This document shows positions 1-9,370 of a stretch of 64,000 bases of DNA, one piece after another; the first letter of the stretch is position 1, and each line of letters begins with the position of its first letter. The notes under the pieces are model-generated. The model searched no databases, was not told the DNA's origin, and saw only the letters and a program-made list of their open reading frames with translations. This stretch comes from Clostridia bacterium (GTDB lineage Bacteria; Bacillota; Clostridia; Oscillospirales; Acutalibacteraceae): contig JAFSEF010000130.1 of the NCBI GenBank assembly GCA_017435865.1, forward strand, positions 62,001 through 126,000, given 5' to 3'. The translations under genes were made by a program, and so were the position numbers.

Positions 1-761
1 TCGGTTCTGCTGCCGTCAGGGTTGCGTACTTCCGAAAGGGTAGAGAAACGGCAGTCCGCAGGACGGTTTGTGGCAGAGATGATATTTTCCCATGCAGGTT
101 TAACGCCTGTGTCATAGTTAACGGCAGGATCCTTTTTACCCGATACAAACCAATAAGGAACATCAGCAACCGCAGGTGCATTGTCCTTGCTGATCTTGCC
201 TGCAGGGCAGATGGGGAATGCAGCCGCGAACATATCGGGGTAAGCATAGGTCATATTGAGAGTCATTTTGCCGCCCATGGAGAAACCGCCGATGTAAATA
301 CGGCTGATGTCAAGATTGTCGGCATTCTTTGCGATGAAATCATCGAGTGCTGCACGCAGCGGATAAATGGTGTCGGTACCCCAGAAGTTGATCTGTTCTT
401 CGGGAGAACGGGCTGCCAGAATGAATGCACCGCCGCCGACAAAACGGCTCTGGAACTGTTCACTTGCCCAGAAACCGATGTCGTTTCCGCCGAGCTGATC
501 GCCGTCTTTCATACCGTTGCCCATGCCGTGCAGCCAGACAACAAGCGGATACTTGTTTTCGTCATTCTCTTTTACAGGAGAATAATAGCGGTAGTCAATG
601 GCATAGCCTTCGACATACGGACCTTCGCCATAGACAAACAGCTCATTGAGGGCTTCTTTGTCCATACCGTTGATGGGTTTGCTTGTGTCCCATGCAAATG
701 CACAGACAGACAAAGAGAACAGCATAAGGGTTGCAAGGATTACAGAGATTGCTTTTTTCAT
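1..761 (-). CDS. Secreted alpha/beta hydrolase (esterase/PHB-depolymerase-like), C-terminus cut by window edge
   Basis: The reading frame starts at ATG 761 behind an AAAGGAG-type ribosome binding site and runs off the left edge, giving about 253 residues. It opens with a signal peptide (residues 1-23, hydrophobic core then CAFA). VVWLHGMGNG (about 75-83) fits an oxyanion-hole strand, and GGFSMGG places the nucleophile Ser near residue 161. A later SGKKDPA segment fits the catalytic Asp. The catalytic His would be outside the window. These features match secreted esterases of the PHB-depolymerase/feruloyl-esterase type, which cleave ester-linked side groups or polyesters; the actual substrate is not deducible. 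It is transcribed away from the next gene pair and looks monocistronic. Confidence 0.75.
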   Translation of the reverse strand, partial: MKKAISVILATLMLFSLSVCAFAWDTSKPINGMDKEALNELFVYGEGPYVEGYAIDYRYYSPVKENDENKYPLVVWLHGMGNGMKDGDQLGGNDIGFWASEQFQSRFVGGGAFILAARSPEEQINFWGTDTIYPLRAALDDFIAKNADNLDISRIYIGGFSMGGKMTLNMTYAYPDMFAAAFPICPAGKISKDNAPAVADVPYWFVSGKKDPAVNYDTGVKPAWENIISATNRPADCRFSTLSEVRNPDGSRT

Positions 762-830
762 TTTATTTTCTCCTTTATTTTTCTTATTTTAAATTATAAA
801 CCTTTGTCATTCGTTTTGCAAACACAAAAT

Positions 831-870
831 GAAGCCCCGTTTTTGTATATAGTACACAAAACGGAGCTGT
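831..870 (-). terminator. Intrinsic terminator of the eutH-like/TIM-barrel pair
   Basis: An imperfect 16-bp hairpin (833-849 with 853-868) lies just after the stop codon of the minus-strand TIM-barrel gene and is followed on that strand by a T-rich run. Its AGCTCCGT arm resembles other hairpins in the window. Confidence 0.55.
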
Positions 871-876
871 ATTCTT

Positions 877-1725
877 TTATTTCCAGCCCTGCAGTCCCTC
901 TACAGGCTCGGAAAGCAGTGTCGGGGTTTTGCCTGCAAAAAGTTCGTTTGCATTGCAAACCACATCGTCGGCCGTCAGCACACGTTGTCTTTTGCGTGTT
1001 TTGCTCATGCCGAAACCGAGTTCATACAACCATGCACCCTTGTAACCGCAGGCAGAAAGCATGAACAGAATTTCCTGCCAGTTGACCTTTCCTTCCCCCG
1101 GCAGCCAGTGCCGTTCATTCAGAAAATCATAGTCCGAAACATGGGTGGTGATGATCTTGTCCCCCACGGCAGCCAGAAAATCGGCAGCAGGCTCGCTGAG
1201 AAGATGATTGGTGTCATAACACACACGCAGTGCAGGATGTGCCGACAGCAGGTCAAGAATATCCTTGCTGTCACGTCCCAGACAGGTACGCGGCAGATTT
1301 TCAACCGCAATCACACCGCCTTTTTGTGCGGCAAAGTCAGCAAGATATGCAAAACTATCCTTCGCACACGCCATGCGACGGGGACGGTCCTCCTCTTCAA
1401 TGGGTTCTGCCGAAGGGTGAATCACGAACTTGTCAATACCGATGTCTGCACCTTTTGTGATGTAATCGGTAAAATATGCAAGGGTGGTTTCCTGTTTTTC
1501 CGGGTCGGACGGGTCCAACACATCAAACGGTGAAAAAGGAATGTGCATGGACCACAGGCGGACCCCGTGTTGTTTTGCACAATCCCGCAATGCAGCAAAA
1601 TCGAGTTCGGCGAGTTCATCCGTGTGCATGGACAGTTCCATGCAACAAACACCTGCCTGTGCACATTGTGCAATGAGGGCAAAAATATCATCCGTTGCAC
1701 ACGACGAAAGACCGATCGGAAACAT
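877..1725 (-). CDS. Sugar phosphate isomerase/epimerase-like TIM-barrel protein
   Basis: This 282-residue protein has the layout of the AP-endonuclease-2/xylose-isomerase-like TIM-barrel family. It opens with MFPIGLSSC, has Glu on an early strand (CMELSMH), His-containing strands (WSMHIPFS, KFVIHPSAE), VAVENLPR, VCYDTNHL, THVSDYD and a late LYELGFG, which are the usual metal ligands of this fold. These proteins isomerise or epimerise sugars or inositols; the substrate cannot be read here. The start has an AAAAGGAG site seven bases upstream. It lies 14 bases downstream of the EutH-like gene and is probably co-transcribed with it, so it may act on what that transporter imports. Confidence 0.75.
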   Translation of the reverse strand: MFPIGLSSCATDDIFALIAQCAQAGVCCMELSMHTDELAELDFAALRDCAKQHGVRLWSMHIPFSPFDVLDPSDPEKQETTLAYFTDYITKGADIGIDKFVIHPSAEPIEEEDRPRRMACAKDSFAYLADFAAQKGGVIAVENLPRTCLGRDSKDILDLLSAHPALRVCYDTNHLLSEPAADFLAAVGDKIITTHVSDYDFLNERHWLPGEGKVNWQEILFMLSACGYKGAWLYELGFGMSKTRKRQRVLTADDVVCNANELFAGKTPTLLSEPVEGLQGWK

Positions 1726-1739
1726 ACAAACAACTCCTT

Positions 1740-2807
1740 TTATTTCTTTTCTTTCCTGCCGTACAGCAGTACCGCAAAAACAACACCCAACACACCTGCA
1801 CAGAGCTTACCGACAATCATGGCAGGCACATAGTCTGCGTTGAATGACATGGCAAAAGCAAGGTGATCGACAAAAACGAACGAGCCGCCCACCGTAAAGG
1901 CAGCATTCAGCACAAGACCCTTTTTGTCCATATCCTTTGCCATTTCAAAGGTTGCGACAGAGGAACCTGCGGAAGTAAGAAAACCGAAAGCAGAGGTTTC
2001 GTTGATGCCGAGTTTGCCGCCCATAGCTGCAAAAACCTTGCGAAGCAGCTTTTTGAGCAGACTCAGCAGCGGAAATGCACCTGCCATAATGCACATGATG
2101 TTGATGATGATATCCATGGCATTGTCAAGGGTTTCCATCTGCGGCAGAAGAGCAAATCCTGTCAGATATTCGACAATGCCTGCAAACAGACCAAAGGTGA
2201 TGACCGCTTTGATACCCCATGCAAACCCTTTGAAAATGCGGATGGTGATGCTTTCAAACTTCAGAATCCCCACTGCGATGATTGCAACAAACACAAACAG
2301 GGGAATCAGGCAGGCAAGCAACTGCAAAAACGGAATGCCCGCAAGCAGACCGCCTGCAATACAGCCGAACGGCAACGACAGCATACCGCACAACAGACCG
2401 AAAATGATGTCGCTGTGCTGCTTTTTGTCCGTCATCTGCAAAGCAAAAGGAATGGTGAACGAAGTGGTGCATCCCATCATGGATGCCACCACAAGACCGT
2501 TGAAGTAACCGATTCTTTCATCCTCTGCAAGCTGCAAAGCAAGATGACCGCCACCCATATCGTTGGCAAGGAAACACGCGGGCACCACCGAAAAGTCAAT
2601 AAACGACGGAAAAATGCCGCTGATTTTACCGAGCAGCTGTGCCAGAAAGGGAGAAACAATGATCATACCTGCCATGGACAGTGTCAGCGGACCGAGGGTT
2701 TCGATGCCCTTTTCGAGATCCGTCCCCAATCCCAGACGGCTGCCTGTGATTCTGTCAAGTGCCGCCAATGCTGCCACGGCAAGACAGACGTATGTAATGT
2801 ATTCCAT
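1740..2807 (-). CDS. eutH: EutH-family membrane transporter (ethanolamine permease-like)
   Basis: A 355-residue polytopic membrane protein with about ten hydrophobic segments. GPLTLSMAGMIIVSPFLA, the FLANDMGGG segment and the central CTTSFTIPFAL region are characteristic of EutH, the presumed ethanolamine facilitator of the ethanolamine-utilisation locus. The start follows a GGAG site. No other eut gene (ammonia lyase, microcompartment shell) is in the window; its only partner is the TIM-barrel enzyme directly downstream. It may therefore carry another small amino alcohol or sugar derivative. The family call is firm, the ethanolamine assignment less so. Confidence 0.8.
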   Translation of the reverse strand: MEYITYVCLAVAALAALDRITGSRLGLGTDLEKGIETLGPLTLSMAGMIIVSPFLAQLLGKISGIFPSFIDFSVVPACFLANDMGGGHLALQLAEDERIGYFNGLVVASMMGCTTSFTIPFALQMTDKKQHSDIIFGLLCGMLSLPFGCIAGGLLAGIPFLQLLACLIPLFVFVAIIAVGILKFESITIRIFKGFAWGIKAVITFGLFAGIVEYLTGFALLPQMETLDNAMDIIINIMCIMAGAFPLLSLLKKLLRKVFAAMGGKLGINETSAFGFLTSAGSSVATFEMAKDMDKKGLVLNAAFTVGGSFVFVDHLAFAMSFNADYVPAMIVGKLCAGVLGVVFAVLLYGRKEKK

Positions 2808-2893
2808 AAAAAACTCCGCATATTTCTTTTTTAATCATTGTAACACAAAGGTTTTTGTTTTACAAGGCAATCGGTGCAAACCATAATTTGTTT

Positions 2894-2922
2894 TTGCTTT
2901 TTGAAAGGAAATATGCTATGAT
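2894..2922 (+). promoter_or_regulatory. Probable sigma-A promoter of the DUF2461 gene
   Basis: TTGCTT (2894-2899) and TATGAT (2917-2922) are separated by 17 bases and sit about 36 bases before the start codon. Confidence 0.5.
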
Positions 2923-2957
2923 GACTGCAGAAAAAACTTCTTTCACGGAGGACACGT

Positions 2958-3749
2958 ATGTTTTTTGAGCCTATGCTTTCGTACCTTGCAGACCTTGAAA
3001 TCCACAACAACCGCACCTGGTTCCATGAAACCCACAAGCGGTACGAAAAGGTCCGCAAGGATTTTGAAGAATTGACGACCCGCCTTGTCGCAGTTGCTGC
3101 CGACATTGCTCCCGAAATGGCACCGCGTATGACGCAGCTGCCCGTCAAGCGATTTATTTACCGAACGGCACGCGATATGCGTTACGGTGCAGGCAAAGCA
3201 CCCTACAAAACCTGGTTTGCCTGTGCACTGTCCGACGAGGGCAGAGAAAAAACCGCCATGAGCTACTATGTGCAGATTCAGCCGCAGAACCGTTCGGAAA
3301 TCTGCGTAGGTGTGTGGTATACCGATGACCGCAAAATGACCGAACGCATCCGCCGCTACATTTCCGCCCATGCGGAAGAATTTGCCGCCATCATGGCAGA
3401 CAGCGATGTGCAACGCTGGTTCTGCGGCGACAAACTCAGCCGTCCGCCCAAAGGGTTTGACAAAAATGATCCCATGATAGAATACATCAAATACAAACAG
3501 TGGATGCTGTTTTGTCCCATCCCCGATGCACAGCTGACCGATCTTGACAGTGTGGTGGATACCTGCCGCGACGTGTTTGCAAAAATGGAACCTTTCCGTG
3601 CGTTTTTTGCAAAAGCCGTCAGCGAAGCAAAACAACTCGCCCTGTTGCAGCAGCAGGAAGAAGAACTGCAGCAACAAGAAGAAGTACCGCAGGAAACCAA
3701 AGACATCTTCTGGCCGACCGCAAAAAGTGCGGATGACTGGGATTTTTAA
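2958..3749 (+). CDS. DUF2461 domain-containing protein
   Basis: A 263-residue soluble protein. The N-terminal NNRTWFHETHKRYE segment, the central KAPYKTWFAC and the SYYVQIQP strand are typical of the DUF2461/TIGR02453 family, a widespread bacterial family with no established function. The family domain covers about residues 5-215. The C-terminus adds a Gln/Glu-rich stretch (about 230-255) that is probably coiled or disordered. It begins behind GGAGG and has its own promoter. It ends 72 bases before the sigma-factor gene; no terminator is evident between them, so readthrough is possible. Confidence 0.8.
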   Translation: MFFEPMLSYLADLEIHNNRTWFHETHKRYEKVRKDFEELTTRLVAVAADIAPEMAPRMTQLPVKRFIYRTARDMRYGAGKAPYKTWFACALSDEGREKTAMSYYVQIQPQNRSEICVGVWYTDDRKMTERIRRYISAHAEEFAAIMADSDVQRWFCGDKLSRPPKGFDKNDPMIEYIKYKQWMLFCPIPDAQLTDLDSVVDTCRDVFAKMEPFRAFFAKAVSEAKQLALLQQQEEELQQQEEVPQETKDIFWPTAKSADDWDF

Positions 3750-3821
3750 AAATACTTGCAACACTTTTCACATTTTTGCACTCTTATAGATGCAAGGGAA
3801 CGGGAAAGGAAGGTTCACAGT

Positions 3822-4364
3822 ATGGATAATTCGGAATTAAAGCTGATTCATGCCGCCAAAAACGGCGACAGCGGTGCGTTTGCCGCACTTTATGCACAGT
3901 ATGCAGAACAGCTCTACCGCTTTGCCCTGTATTATATGCGCAATCCTGCCGATGCGGAAGATGCCGTACAGGATGCCGTTTTGCAGGCTTTCAGAAGTGT
4001 GTCCTCTTTGCGCAAAGAGGATTCATTCCGGTCATGGCTGTTTAAAATTCTGTGCAACGTCTGCAAAAAGAAACTGACCGAAAACAAAAACATCATTACG
4101 GATGAATCTGTACAGGACAATCCCGACCTTTGCAATCAAGAAAGTCCCGGACTCGACCATGCCGTCCGTCTGACCGTACGCGAAGCTGTTGCAGCGCTGC
4201 CGCCCGAGGACAGACAGATCGTTCTTTTGTCGGTTGTTGCAGGGTACACAAGTGCTGAAATCGCCGCAATGCTCGGTCTGAATGCAGCCACCGTACGCAG
4301 TACAAAATCCCGTTCTCTTGCCCGTCTGAGAACGATGCTCAGTGAGGAGTGCAAAAATGGATAA
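3822..4364 (+). CDS. ECF-type RNA polymerase sigma factor
   Basis: This 180-residue protein has sigma region 2 (about residues 8-75, including DAEDAVQDAVLQAF) and region 4 (about 125-175, LPPEDRQIVLLSVVAGYTSAE followed by the HTH). It directs RNA polymerase to a small stress or envelope regulon. I chose ATG 3822 because AAGGAAGG precedes it; an upstream in-frame ATG at 3756 lacks a site. Its last codons overlap the next gene by 8 bases (ATGGATAA), so the two are translationally coupled. That arrangement is normal for a sigma factor and its regulator. Confidence 0.88.
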   Translation: MDNSELKLIHAAKNGDSGAFAALYAQYAEQLYRFALYYMRNPADAEDAVQDAVLQAFRSVSSLRKEDSFRSWLFKILCNVCKKKLTENKNIITDESVQDNPDLCNQESPGLDHAVRLTVREAVAALPPEDRQIVLLSVVAGYTSAEIAAMLGLNAATVRSTKSRSLARLRTMLSEECKNG

Positions 4365-6864
4365 CAAAAACGATATTTTCAAAGAGGTACAGGATGCCGT
4401 TCTGGCGGATCCCGTAACACTTCCCGACTCTCTGCAGGAAGAAAACATCAAAAAAATGCTCGATGAAGCAGCCCCTCTGCGTGTTGTAAAAAACAAATCC
4501 GGCAAACGTCGCTTTGCTGCTCTTGTAGCCTGTGCAGCCGTATTCTGCCTGTGCGTTGGCGGTTTCGTTGCGGCACAGAACAGATCGGGTGAAATACTGA
4601 CCGATTCTCCGACAGCGGTACACGACACGCAGGCCCCTGCACAGACACCCGATAAACAGCAGCCCGAAACAGCTCCCTCTGCAGACGAACAGGCAGATTT
4701 TTTGTCTGCCGCCGTCACGTATGACAAAATTCTTTCCCTTGCCAGCTCGTTTGCGGAAAAGAACAGCTATGAATACAAAGATGTTTACTATGCCGCAGAT
4801 GAAGGCGGCGGACTGAGAGAATTTTTCAACGGATTCTTCACCTCCAAAAACGATGCTGCCCAAGAAGTGATCATGGAAGATGCAGAAGCTGCCTTCGGCA
4901 CAAGTTCGTCTGTTATGACAACCGCTGCTGCCATGGAAATGGCCCCCGCAGCACCCCGTCCCGAATCCGACAGTGCTGACAACACTGTTGCAGGCGGCAT
5001 GGCAAACGGTGCCGCAACGGACAGTGCGGCAAAACCCGATTACGGAAAAACCAACGTACAGGTTGAGGGTGTGGATGAAGCGGACATTCTCAAAAATGAC
5101 GGTGAGAATCTGTATCTGCTCAAGGGCAACACGCTGCACGTTATCCGTGCTTACCCTGCCGATGCAATGGAAGAACTTGCCGTTGTTGTCCTCAAAGAAC
5201 CCTTTGATGATGAAATTATTTCCTACTTCTATGCAAACGAAATGTTCCTTTACAACAACTATGTCTGCGTGATTCTCAGCTGCTCGTATGCAGAAGAATA
5301 CACAAGCCGTACCATGGCTCTTGTTTATGACATTTCCGATCCTGCCAACCCCGTATTCGTGCAGCGTTTTGCACAGGACGGCTCGTATATTTCTTCGCGT
5401 ATTGCCGACGGCAGACTGGTACTTGTCACCTCGCATCGCGATTTTTATACCTACAATTATACCGAAAACGGACAGGAATGTGTGGTCCTCGAAGACCGTC
5501 TGATTCCCAAAGTCTATGAAGGCGAATCCGACGGTGTCAGCGTGGCAGAACCCGACCTGAGCATTGCCGATGATTCGAACCCCACAGCATTCACCGTTGT
5601 CAGCCTGCTTAATATGGATGACCTGAATCAACCCGTCAGCTCCGAAGCGGTTCTCGGCGGCGGTACGGAGATTTTCTGCACCAACAAAAACCTGTTTATT
5701 TCCCGCGTTTGCTACAAAACAAGAGAATACAAATCCGATGATGCTGCCGATTCTCTGATGATTGCGGCTTCTTCCGAAGCTGAAACGCAGATTTTCTCGT
5801 TCTCCTTTGCAGGCGGCGAAGTCACCCGTCTTGCAACAGGCACAGTCCCCGGCAGACCCCTTAACCAGTTCTCCATGGATGAACACAACGGCTATTTCCG
5901 CATTGCCGTACACTTTGACGGCGAAAATGACAACGGTCTGTACGTGCTTGACGAAAATCTGTCCGTTGTCGGCGAATGCGAACACTACGGTGCAGACGAA
6001 CAGATTCAGTCCGTACGTTTTATGGGCGACTGGGCATATGTTGTCACCTTCCGTCAGACCGACCCGCTGTTCGTTATGGATCTTTCCGACCCTGCCAAGC
6101 CTGTCATTGCAGGCGAAGTGAAGCTGCCCGGCTTCTCGGCATACCTGCATCCCATCGGCAACGGTCTGCTGTTGGGTCTGGGTTACGGCGGCACGGAAGA
6201 CGGTCTGGACGGTTCTGCAAAGATTTCACTGTTCGATGTATCTGACCCGATGCATCCCGTTGAGGCTGATGCCATTGTACACGAAAACGCAAGTCTGACC
6301 ACCGAACACAAGGCATTCTGCACCGTTTCCGACGGTTCGTTCCTGATTCCGATGTACACCTACGGCACCGTAAACGACTACGGTTATGATGTATGGGTAC
6401 AGGAATTCGGCGGTGTGCTGCACTTTGCAGTGGAAGACAAAAAGCTTGTCATCCGCAACGAATTCACCTGCACGGAACTGTACTCCAATCCCAACCGCAC
6501 CACCTACATCGGTGAGGTAGCCTATGCGGTATCCAACTACCACAACCCTTCCGTATATGCCTTTGACATGACCGACGGCACACTGCTGGGCACGGTGCAC
6601 ACATCCGAACCCACTTATGTTTATGAAACATCCGGCTGGAAACACTATGTTGAAACCGAAGCCGAAACAAAATACACCGACAGCGGAGAAGGAATTGTTG
6701 TCATGACCTCTCCTGCCTACGCACCTGATTATCAGGGTGTGGTTGTCATGACCACGGCTGCCCCTGCAGAAGTACCCGATGTTCCGAAAACGGAAATTGC
6801 AATTGAAGCGGTTTCCCCTGCCTATATCCCGCAGACGGAAACAGCCGTGAGAACAACAGAATAA
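4357..6864 (+). CDS. Membrane-anchored beta-propeller protein, probable regulator/sensor of the ECF sigma factor
   Basis: An 835-residue protein. Residues 1-50 are predicted cytoplasmic, about 52-70 form one transmembrane helix, 75-230 are a low-complexity extracytoplasmic linker, and from about 232 (VEGVDEADILKNDG) comes the secreted beta-propeller domain of the PF09826 type, with repeated Asp-Pro-Ala-Asn/Lys-Pro blade motifs (DISDPANPVF, DLSDPAKPVI, DVSDPMHPVE). The start at 4357 follows GTGAGGAG and overlaps the sigma-factor stop. By position and topology it resembles an anti-sigma factor with an outside sensor, but the N-terminus shows no zinc-binding anti-sigma motif, so that role is inference. 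A strong terminator follows. Confidence 0.75.
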   Translation: MDNKNDIFKEVQDAVLADPVTLPDSLQEENIKKMLDEAAPLRVVKNKSGKRRFAALVACAAVFCLCVGGFVAAQNRSGEILTDSPTAVHDTQAPAQTPDKQQPETAPSADEQADFLSAAVTYDKILSLASSFAEKNSYEYKDVYYAADEGGGLREFFNGFFTSKNDAAQEVIMEDAEAAFGTSSSVMTTAAAMEMAPAAPRPESDSADNTVAGGMANGAATDSAAKPDYGKTNVQVEGVDEADILKNDGENLYLLKGNTLHVIRAYPADAMEELAVVVLKEPFDDEIISYFYANEMFLYNNYVCVILSCSYAEEYTSRTMALVYDISDPANPVFVQRFAQDGSYISSRIADGRLVLVTSHRDFYTYNYTENGQECVVLEDRLIPKVYEGESDGVSVAEPDLSIADDSNPTAFTVVSLLNMDDLNQPVSSEAVLGGGTEIFCTNKNLFISRVCYKTREYKSDDAADSLMIAASSEAETQIFSFSFAGGEVTRLATGTVPGRPLNQFSMDEHNGYFRIAVHFDGENDNGLYVLDENLSVVGECEHYGADEQIQSVRFMGDWAYVVTFRQTDPLFVMDLSDPAKPVIAGEVKLPGFSAYLHPIGNGLLLGLGYGGTEDGLDGSAKISLFDVSDPMHPVEADAIVHENASLTTEHKAFCTVSDGSFLIPMYTYGTVNDYGYDVWVQEFGGVLHFAVEDKKLVIRNEFTCTELYSNPNRTTYIGEVAYAVSNYHNPSVYAFDMTDGTLLGTVHTSEPTYVYETSGWKHYVETEAETKYTDSGEGIVVMTSPAYAPDYQGVVVMTTAAPAEVPDVPKTEIAIEAVSPAYIPQTETAVRTTE

Positions 6865-6877
6865 AGACTTGTAATAC

Positions 6878-6920
6878 CAAACAGAGGACGGTTTTTTACA
6901 CCGTCCTCTGTTTGTTTTGT
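6878..6920 (+). terminator. Intrinsic terminator of the sigma/beta-propeller operon
   Basis: A perfect 14-bp stem (6878-6891 with 6901-6914) containing AGAGGACGG is followed by a T-rich run. Confidence 0.9.
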
Positions 6921-7191
6921 TCAGCGACAACCGGAGCTGCAATTGTGCAGTTTTATAACCAAATGGATATCACACAATAAGAATACCACAATAATATTGC
7001 ATTGTCACTTGCAGACATTTATAATACATCTGTTGACTACATTCCGGAAAGAACAGACGATCCGACGTTTCGGAAACAATAAGTGTTTTAAAACAAAAAA
7101 ATATTCTTCAAAACAACAGTGCTGCCGTTTGACATTCTGATCTGTTTGCGGTACACTGAAAAAAGAAACATAACAAAAGGAGGTTTTTCCG
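6921..7191. other. Intergenic stretch with promoter and a small inverted repeat
   Basis: This gap between the beta-propeller and heparinase genes holds a sigma-A-type promoter (7129-7157) and one imperfect inverted repeat at 7042-7075 (TTCCGGAAA with TTTCGGAA) that could be an operator. Nothing else in it looks coding on either strand. Confidence 0.4.
7129..7157 (+). promoter_or_regulatory. Probable sigma-A promoter of the heparinase-like gene
   Basis: A perfect TTGACA box (7129-7134) and TACACT (7152-7157) are separated by 17 bases, 35 bases before the start codon. Confidence 0.6.
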
Positions 7192-9270
7192 ATGGCAAAA
7201 AACAAATCAGGTAAACACCTTTCAAAAGGTAAAATTGCGGTGCTTTGTGTGTTTGCGGCGTTGCTTCTTGCCGTTTGTGCCGTCATGGCGGATCTGCTGC
7301 CGCCGTACACAACGATTGCAAAAGGGTTTGCAGAGATCGGTCTTGATTACATTTCTCTGGATCCTGCCGATGAAAAACAATCAAAAGCTGACATACAGGC
7401 AGCCCTCGAAGATGCCTCTGCCAACGTAACACACCCCTTTGTGCTTGCTACCGAAGAGGAGTTTGCAAAAGTCCGCGAAAGTATAAAAAAAGGAGACAAG
7501 GGCAACGCTGACATCAATGCCTACTATGCAGTCGCAAAACACTATGCCGATCTGCTTTTGTCCGATGACCCTGCAAGTGCTCCGCTTGCATACGAACTTG
7601 ACGAAGAAGATGCCATTCTTGAAATCTCACGCGAGACACTGGAACGTGTGATCACCCTCGGTCTTGTCTGGAAAGTGACGGATGACGATACATATGCCGA
7701 GCGTGCATGGAAAGAACTCGAAAATGTATGCGGTTTTGCCGACTGGTGTCCGACACATTTCCTCGATGTTGCCGAAATGAGTCTTGCCGTCGCGGTCGGA
7801 TATGACTGGTTTTTTGACTATCTCAGCGATGCACGCAAACAAATCCTGACCGAAGCTTTCCTCGAAAAAGGTCTTGCTCCTGCACGCAGCAAAAACCATT
7901 TTGCGAACTGGTGGGTATGGAGCAAAACCAACTGGAACAGCGTTTGTTACGGCGGTGTGGGCATTGCCTGCATGGTGTTTTATAAAGACTGCGAAGCGGA
8001 TGCCGTTTCACACCTTACCATGGCCTACAACAATATGCCCATCAACTTCTGCAACTTCACCCCCGACGGCGCATACGCAGAAGGTCCCGGTTACTGGGAA
8101 TACGGCACAAGCTACCTGACCTATTTCATCAAGACAAGCAATCAGTTTTTCGGCACGGATTTCGGTCTGTCCCTATACCCCGGTGTGGACAAGGTCGGTG
8201 CATTCCCCGTGTATATTTCCTCCCCGACAGGCGTTTTCAATTACGGTGACAACAAGGCGAATCCCCTTTACAGTCCCGTCCTTTACTATTACGCAAGCGA
8301 ATTCGGCAATCCCCTGACAGGCAATTACCAGAACCGCTTTGTTTCTTACCTGCAGGAAAACTATGACCTGCAGACCACACAACCTGATGATATGCGTGGA
8401 TATCTGCATTCACTGCGTGAGCCTGCAAGGGAAGCAGCTCTGTGTGCATTGTGGTATCACCAGAGCAAAAACACGGATTTTTCTGCACTGCCAAGGAGCA
8501 TTCATTTTGAATCGACCGCAGGTGAAGAACTGTTCATCATGCGTTCGGATTATACGGACAAAAACGCAACCTATGCTGCCATCAAGGGCGGTTACAACGG
8601 CACCAATCACGGTGACCTCGACATAGGCACGTTCGTGTTTGATGCCCTCGGTGTCCGTTGGGCGGAAGAAAACGGTCCCGGTCACTACGATGCACCCGGT
8701 TATTTTGTTCCCACATACGGCGGCGGCAGATGGAAAGTGTATGAAAAACGTGCCGAAGGGCAGAACACACTTGTCATCAATCCCAAAGAAGGCGAAGACC
8801 AGTTTGCGTTTGCACGCTGCCCGATCAAGGAAACCACCGTTGTCCTCAAAGGCGATCCCGATACAACCACCCTCGAAGGCGGTGAAGCGGTCATCGACAT
8901 GACGGATGCCTACCTTGAAAGCGGTGTCAGAAGTGTTGTACGCACGTTCAGCCTGCATGACGATTACAGCATTCTGACCGTCACGGACGAAGTTGTCTGC
9001 AAAAAGCCGAGTGATATTTATTGGTTCATGCACACCACGGCTGATATCACGGTGGAACCCGACGGCAAAACCGCTATACTGACCATCGGCGACAAGCAGT
9101 GCAAAGCCGAACTCTCTGCCGACGGCACATTCAGCGTTACGGATGCAAAAAGTCTTGTATACCCCGATTATGAATACAACAAAACGCTGTCCGTACGCAA
9201 GCTGACCGTCACCGTCAGCGATGTACAGGAAGCTGTCATCACCGTTACCCTGACCCCGATTTCGCAGTAA
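7192..9270 (+). CDS. Membrane-anchored heparinase II/III-type polysaccharide lyase
   Basis: A 692-residue protein anchored by one N-terminal helix (about 15-36). The alpha/alpha-toroid part (about 80-390) has NHFANWWVWSKTNWNSVCYGG and AYAEGPGYWEYG, where Asn, Trp and Tyr correspond to the conserved catalytic region of heparinase II/III-type lyases. The C-terminal beta-sandwich part (about 425-690) has FIMRSDYT and NHGDLDIG, the His-containing metal region of these lyases. It should depolymerise an acidic polysaccharide outside the membrane; the exact family (PL12/15/17/21 type) and substrate are not certain. The start has an AGGAGG site. Its own promoter and terminator make it a single-gene unit. 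Confidence 0.8.
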   Translation: MAKNKSGKHLSKGKIAVLCVFAALLLAVCAVMADLLPPYTTIAKGFAEIGLDYISLDPADEKQSKADIQAALEDASANVTHPFVLATEEEFAKVRESIKKGDKGNADINAYYAVAKHYADLLLSDDPASAPLAYELDEEDAILEISRETLERVITLGLVWKVTDDDTYAERAWKELENVCGFADWCPTHFLDVAEMSLAVAVGYDWFFDYLSDARKQILTEAFLEKGLAPARSKNHFANWWVWSKTNWNSVCYGGVGIACMVFYKDCEADAVSHLTMAYNNMPINFCNFTPDGAYAEGPGYWEYGTSYLTYFIKTSNQFFGTDFGLSLYPGVDKVGAFPVYISSPTGVFNYGDNKANPLYSPVLYYYASEFGNPLTGNYQNRFVSYLQENYDLQTTQPDDMRGYLHSLREPAREAALCALWYHQSKNTDFSALPRSIHFESTAGEELFIMRSDYTDKNATYAAIKGGYNGTNHGDLDIGTFVFDALGVRWAEENGPGHYDAPGYFVPTYGGGRWKVYEKRAEGQNTLVINPKEGEDQFAFARCPIKETTVVLKGDPDTTTLEGGEAVIDMTDAYLESGVRSVVRTFSLHDDYSILTVTDEVVCKKPSDIYWFMHTTADITVEPDGKTAILTIGDKQCKAELSADGTFSVTDAKSLVYPDYEYNKTLSVRKLTVTVSDVQEAVITVTLTPISQ

Positions 9271-9317
9271 ACAAAAAACCGACAGAAACCCGTCGGCAAA
9301 ACAAAAATATAAACATT

Positions 9318-9356
9318 TAAAAAACAGGCATGACCGCAATCATGTCTGTTTTTTTA
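9318..9356. terminator. Bidirectional terminator between heparinase and sortase genes
   Basis: A 10-bp hairpin (9324-9333 with 9340-9349) is flanked by an A-run on the left and a T-run on the right, so it can serve both convergent genes. Confidence 0.8.
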
Positions 9357-9370
9357 TGCAAAAGATGCCA

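Noticed and set aside
1740-2807. Ethanolamine microcompartment locus
   Set aside because: Only the EutH-like permease is present; no shell, lyase or reactivase genes flank it.
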